Shown piece after piece: positions 3,819 to 5,853 of a DNA stretch of 5,853 nucleotides. Source of the DNA: Pseudomonadota bacterium. GTDB taxonomy: Bacteria > Pseudomonadota > Gammaproteobacteria > Steroidobacterales > Steroidobacteraceae. Both the position numbers and the translations under genes were made by a program. The stretch is taken from positions 1-5,853 of the forward strand of contig JAKAFQ010000290.1 of assembly GCA_021817875.1 (NCBI GenBank), read 5' to 3'. Numbering within the stretch: the stretch's first letter is position 1; every line of letters begins with the position of its first letter. The notes under the pieces are model-generated. The model was not told where the DNA came from. It ran no database searches and was given only the letters and a program-made list of their open reading frames with translations.

Positions 3819-5853
3819 ATGCACCCGATAGACCCCAGCGCGGCCGTCGCGCCGACTACCTTGCTGCAGGTGCTGCGCCGCCATGCGCTCGACGAAAGCC
3901 AGGCGCGGCGCACCGCATTCACCTACCTGAACAACGGCGATGCGGTGAGCGCGGTACTGAGCTACGCCGAACTCGACGCCCAGGCTCGCGCCCTGGCAGC
4001 GCGGCTGCAGGCCCGCACCCAGCCCGGCGACCGCGTGCTGCTGGTCTACCCGCCGAGCATCGACTACATCGTCGCGTTCTACGCATGCGTGTATGCGGGG
4101 GTGATTGCGGTTCCAGCGGTTTCGCCGTCGAACGCGCGCACGCTGCCCCGCTTGCACGCCATCGCTGCCGATGCAACGCCCGCGCTCGCCCTCACGCAGC
4201 AAGAGCTGCTGCGCGCGATTCACAAGATGAGCCAGGCGGGCGAGGCCAACGCCCCCAGCGGAGCCTTTGCGGGCATGCAATGGCTTGCGACCGATGCACC
4301 CCTCGCCGATGAGGGCGTTGCGCCCTGGTGTGCGCCCACGCTGAGTGGCGACGACATCGTCTTTCTGCAGTACACGTCGGGGTCGACCGGCACGCCCAAG
4401 GGTGTGATGGTGAGTCACGCCAACTTGCTGGCCAATGCCGAGCACAACCGGCACACCTACCGTGTGCCCGAAGGCGGCACCTTCGTGTCTTGGCTGCCTC
4501 CGCATCACGACTTCGGACTCATCGGTGCGATCGTGCTGCCGGTGGTGGCGGGCTGCCATTGTGTGCAGTTCCCGCCTTCGGCCTTCGTGATGAAGCCGTT
4601 CCGCTGGCTGCAGCTGATCTCGCAGCACCGCGCCTACATAACGGGTGCGCCCAACTTCGCCTTCGAGCTGTGCGTGCAGCGCATCACCGAAGCGCAGAAG
4701 CGAGAGCTCGACCTGAGCCACCTGCGCGTGGCGGTCAATGGGGCGGAGCGGGTGCGACCCGCCACGCTGCGCCGCTTCGTCGAAGCCTTCCGGCCCTGTG
4801 GGCTGCGAGACGACGTGGTGGTGCCTTCGTACGGCATGGCCGAGTCGGTGCTGCTGGTCACAGCGGCCCGCCCCGGTGCCGATGGCACCACGCTGAGCAC
4901 GCGGCTGCTCGACCGGGCCGCGTTGGAAGCCGGCAAGGCCGTGCCCGCCGCGCCCCATGCACCCGATGCGGTCGAGGCCGTGCTGACCGGCCACGCGCAG
5001 GCCGGCGACCACCGGCTCGCCATCGTCGAGCCGGCTGCCGCGACGGCGCTGCCTGACGGTTGCGTGGGCGAGATCTGGGTCTCGGGCCCGTCGGTGGCAC
5101 GAGGCTATTGGGGTCGCGGCAACGAAGACGACGACGGCATCTTTCGCGCAACCCTGGCCGGGCGGCCCGGGCGCTGGCTGCGCAGCGGCGACCTCGGCTT
5201 CATCGAAGACGGTGGGCTGTACGTCACCGGGCGCCTGAAGGAAGTCATGATCTTCGGCGGGCGCAACGTGTACCCGCAAGACGTCGAGATGACCGTTGAA
5301 GCGCTCGACCCCGCCTTCCGCGCCAACGGTTGTGCGGCCTTTGCCCTCGAAGACGACGCCACGGCACGGCTCGTGGTGGTGCAGGAAATCGAAGCGCGGC
5401 GCCAAGCCGATGTCGACCGCCTCGTGGCGCGCTTGCAAGCCGAACTGGCCGAGCGGCATGAGATCACCGAGCTGCAGGCCGTGGTGCTGGTGCGCACGGG
5501 GCATGTGCCGCGCACATCGAGCGGCAAGATCCAGCGCGGGCGGTGCCGGCAGCTCTACCTCGACGGCGCGCTGGCCGCCGTGTGGCAGTGGCAACGCCCG
5601 GTCGACGTGCACGCCAGTGACGCACGCGCTGCGCCTGTCACCGAAACCGAGCGGCAACTGCTGGCCCTGTGGGAAGACACCCTCGGCCGCGCCGGCCTCG
5701 GCACGCACGACAACTTCTTCGCGCTGGGCGGCCACTCGCTGCTGGCCACGCAAGTGGTGGCCCGCGCGGCTGAATGCTTCGGCGTGGAGATGCCGCTTCT
5801 GGCGCTGTTCGAGGCGCCCACCGTCGCGGGCCTGGCACGCTTCATCTCTTCCT
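3819..5853 (+). CDS. Fatty acyl-AMP ligase fused to carrier domain; partial, continues past window (NRPS/PKS starter)
   Basis: 678 residues are visible and the frame is open at the window end. Residues ~15-575 form an ANL-superfamily adenylating domain of the fatty acyl-AMP ligase (FAAL) type. The nucleotide loop is YTSGSTGTPKG at 185-195. The FAAL-typical WLPPHHDFGLIG starts at 225, GAPNFAF follows in the FAAL position, and SYGMAES is at 337-343. SGDLGF carries the ATP-ribose Asp (D458), followed by the FAAL-like GRLKEVMIFGGRNVYPQDVE hinge. The C-terminal lysine is in SSGKIQR (K570). Residues ~608-676 are a phosphopantetheine-binding carrier domain with the LGGHSLL motif; the modified serine is S640. 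By family knowledge, FAALs make acyl-AMP from free fatty acids and pass the acyl group to a carrier protein rather than to CoA. Here the carrier is fused, as in lipopeptide NRPS loading modules, so a condensation or ketosynthase domain is expected next. The ATG at 3819 follows the desaturase stop by 10 bases. No clear Shine-Dalgarno is seen, so coupling is likely. Confidence 0.92.
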   Translation, partial: MHPIDPSAAVAPTTLLQVLRRHALDESQARRTAFTYLNNGDAVSAVLSYAELDAQARALAARLQARTQPGDRVLLVYPPSIDYIVAFYACVYAGVIAVPAVSPSNARTLPRLHAIAADATPALALTQQELLRAIHKMSQAGEANAPSGAFAGMQWLATDAPLADEGVAPWCAPTLSGDDIVFLQYTSGSTGTPKGVMVSHANLLANAEHNRHTYRVPEGGTFVSWLPPHHDFGLIGAIVLPVVAGCHCVQFPPSAFVMKPFRWLQLISQHRAYITGAPNFAFELCVQRITEAQKRELDLSHLRVAVNGAERVRPATLRRFVEAFRPCGLRDDVVVPSYGMAESVLLVTAARPGADGTTLSTRLLDRAALEAGKAVPAAPHAPDAVEAVLTGHAQAGDHRLAIVEPAAATALPDGCVGEIWVSGPSVARGYWGRGNEDDDGIFRATLAGRPGRWLRSGDLGFIEDGGLYVTGRLKEVMIFGGRNVYPQDVEMTVEALDPAFRANGCAAFALEDDATARLVVVQEIEARRQADVDRLVARLQAELAERHEITELQAVVLVRTGHVPRTSSGKIQRGRCRQLYLDGALAAVWQWQRPVDVHASDARAAPVTETERQLLALWEDTLGRAGLGTHDNFFALGGHSLLATQVVARAAECFGVEMPLLALFEAPTVAGLARFISS

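Noticed and set aside
2737..3922. Long open frames overlapping desaturase 2 on both strands (2737-3831 plus, 2828-3922 minus)
   Set aside because: Both are Arg/Ala/His-rich shadow frames, while the 2792-3808 frame holds all three histidine boxes and a convincing paralog.
3696..5753. Very long minus-strand open frame (685 codons) opposite the ligase gene
   Set aside because: Its translation is His/Arg/Gly-rich with no recognisable domain, and it lies antisense to a well-supported FAAL-carrier gene. It is the usual artefact of strong G/C third-position bias.

Overview
The window reads as the left edge of a fatty-acyl-primed secondary-metabolite cluster (lipopeptide or polyyne/alkynyl-like) from a high-GC bacterium. 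Codon use strongly favours G/C in the third position on the right side, and the protein styles suggest a betaproteobacterium of the Burkholderiales type. That taxon is an inference; no marker gene is present.

Layout. On the minus strand at the left lie a short, probably broken tRNA-binding-domain (CsaA-like) fragment (28-249) and an intact class I SAM-dependent methyltransferase (395-1159). A 233-base divergent intergenic region (1160-1392) follows. It holds a perfect TATAAT and a pair of imperfect 26-base direct repeats that flank it. Rightward genes come next: a small SnoaL/NTF2-fold protein (1393-1740), two tandem paralogous membrane fatty acid desaturases (1839-2795 and 2792-3808, overlapping as ATGA), and a fatty acyl-AMP ligase fused to a phosphopantetheine carrier domain (3819 to beyond the window end). 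The last three genes are packed with a 4-base overlap and a 10-base gap, so they look co-transcribed and probably translationally coupled.

How the genes may work together. The ligase would adenylate a free fatty acid and load it on the fused carrier domain, whose Ser640 carries the phosphopantetheine arm. The two diiron desaturases would add one or more double (or triple) bonds to the acyl chain, either before activation or while it is tethered. The unfinished ORF most likely continues into NRPS or PKS modules. The SnoaL-like protein and the divergent methyltransferase are candidate accessory or tailoring factors, but nothing in the sequence fixes their substrates. I do not recognise this arrangement as a named pathway.

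No RNA genes, CRISPR arrays, insertion sequences or phage features were seen.
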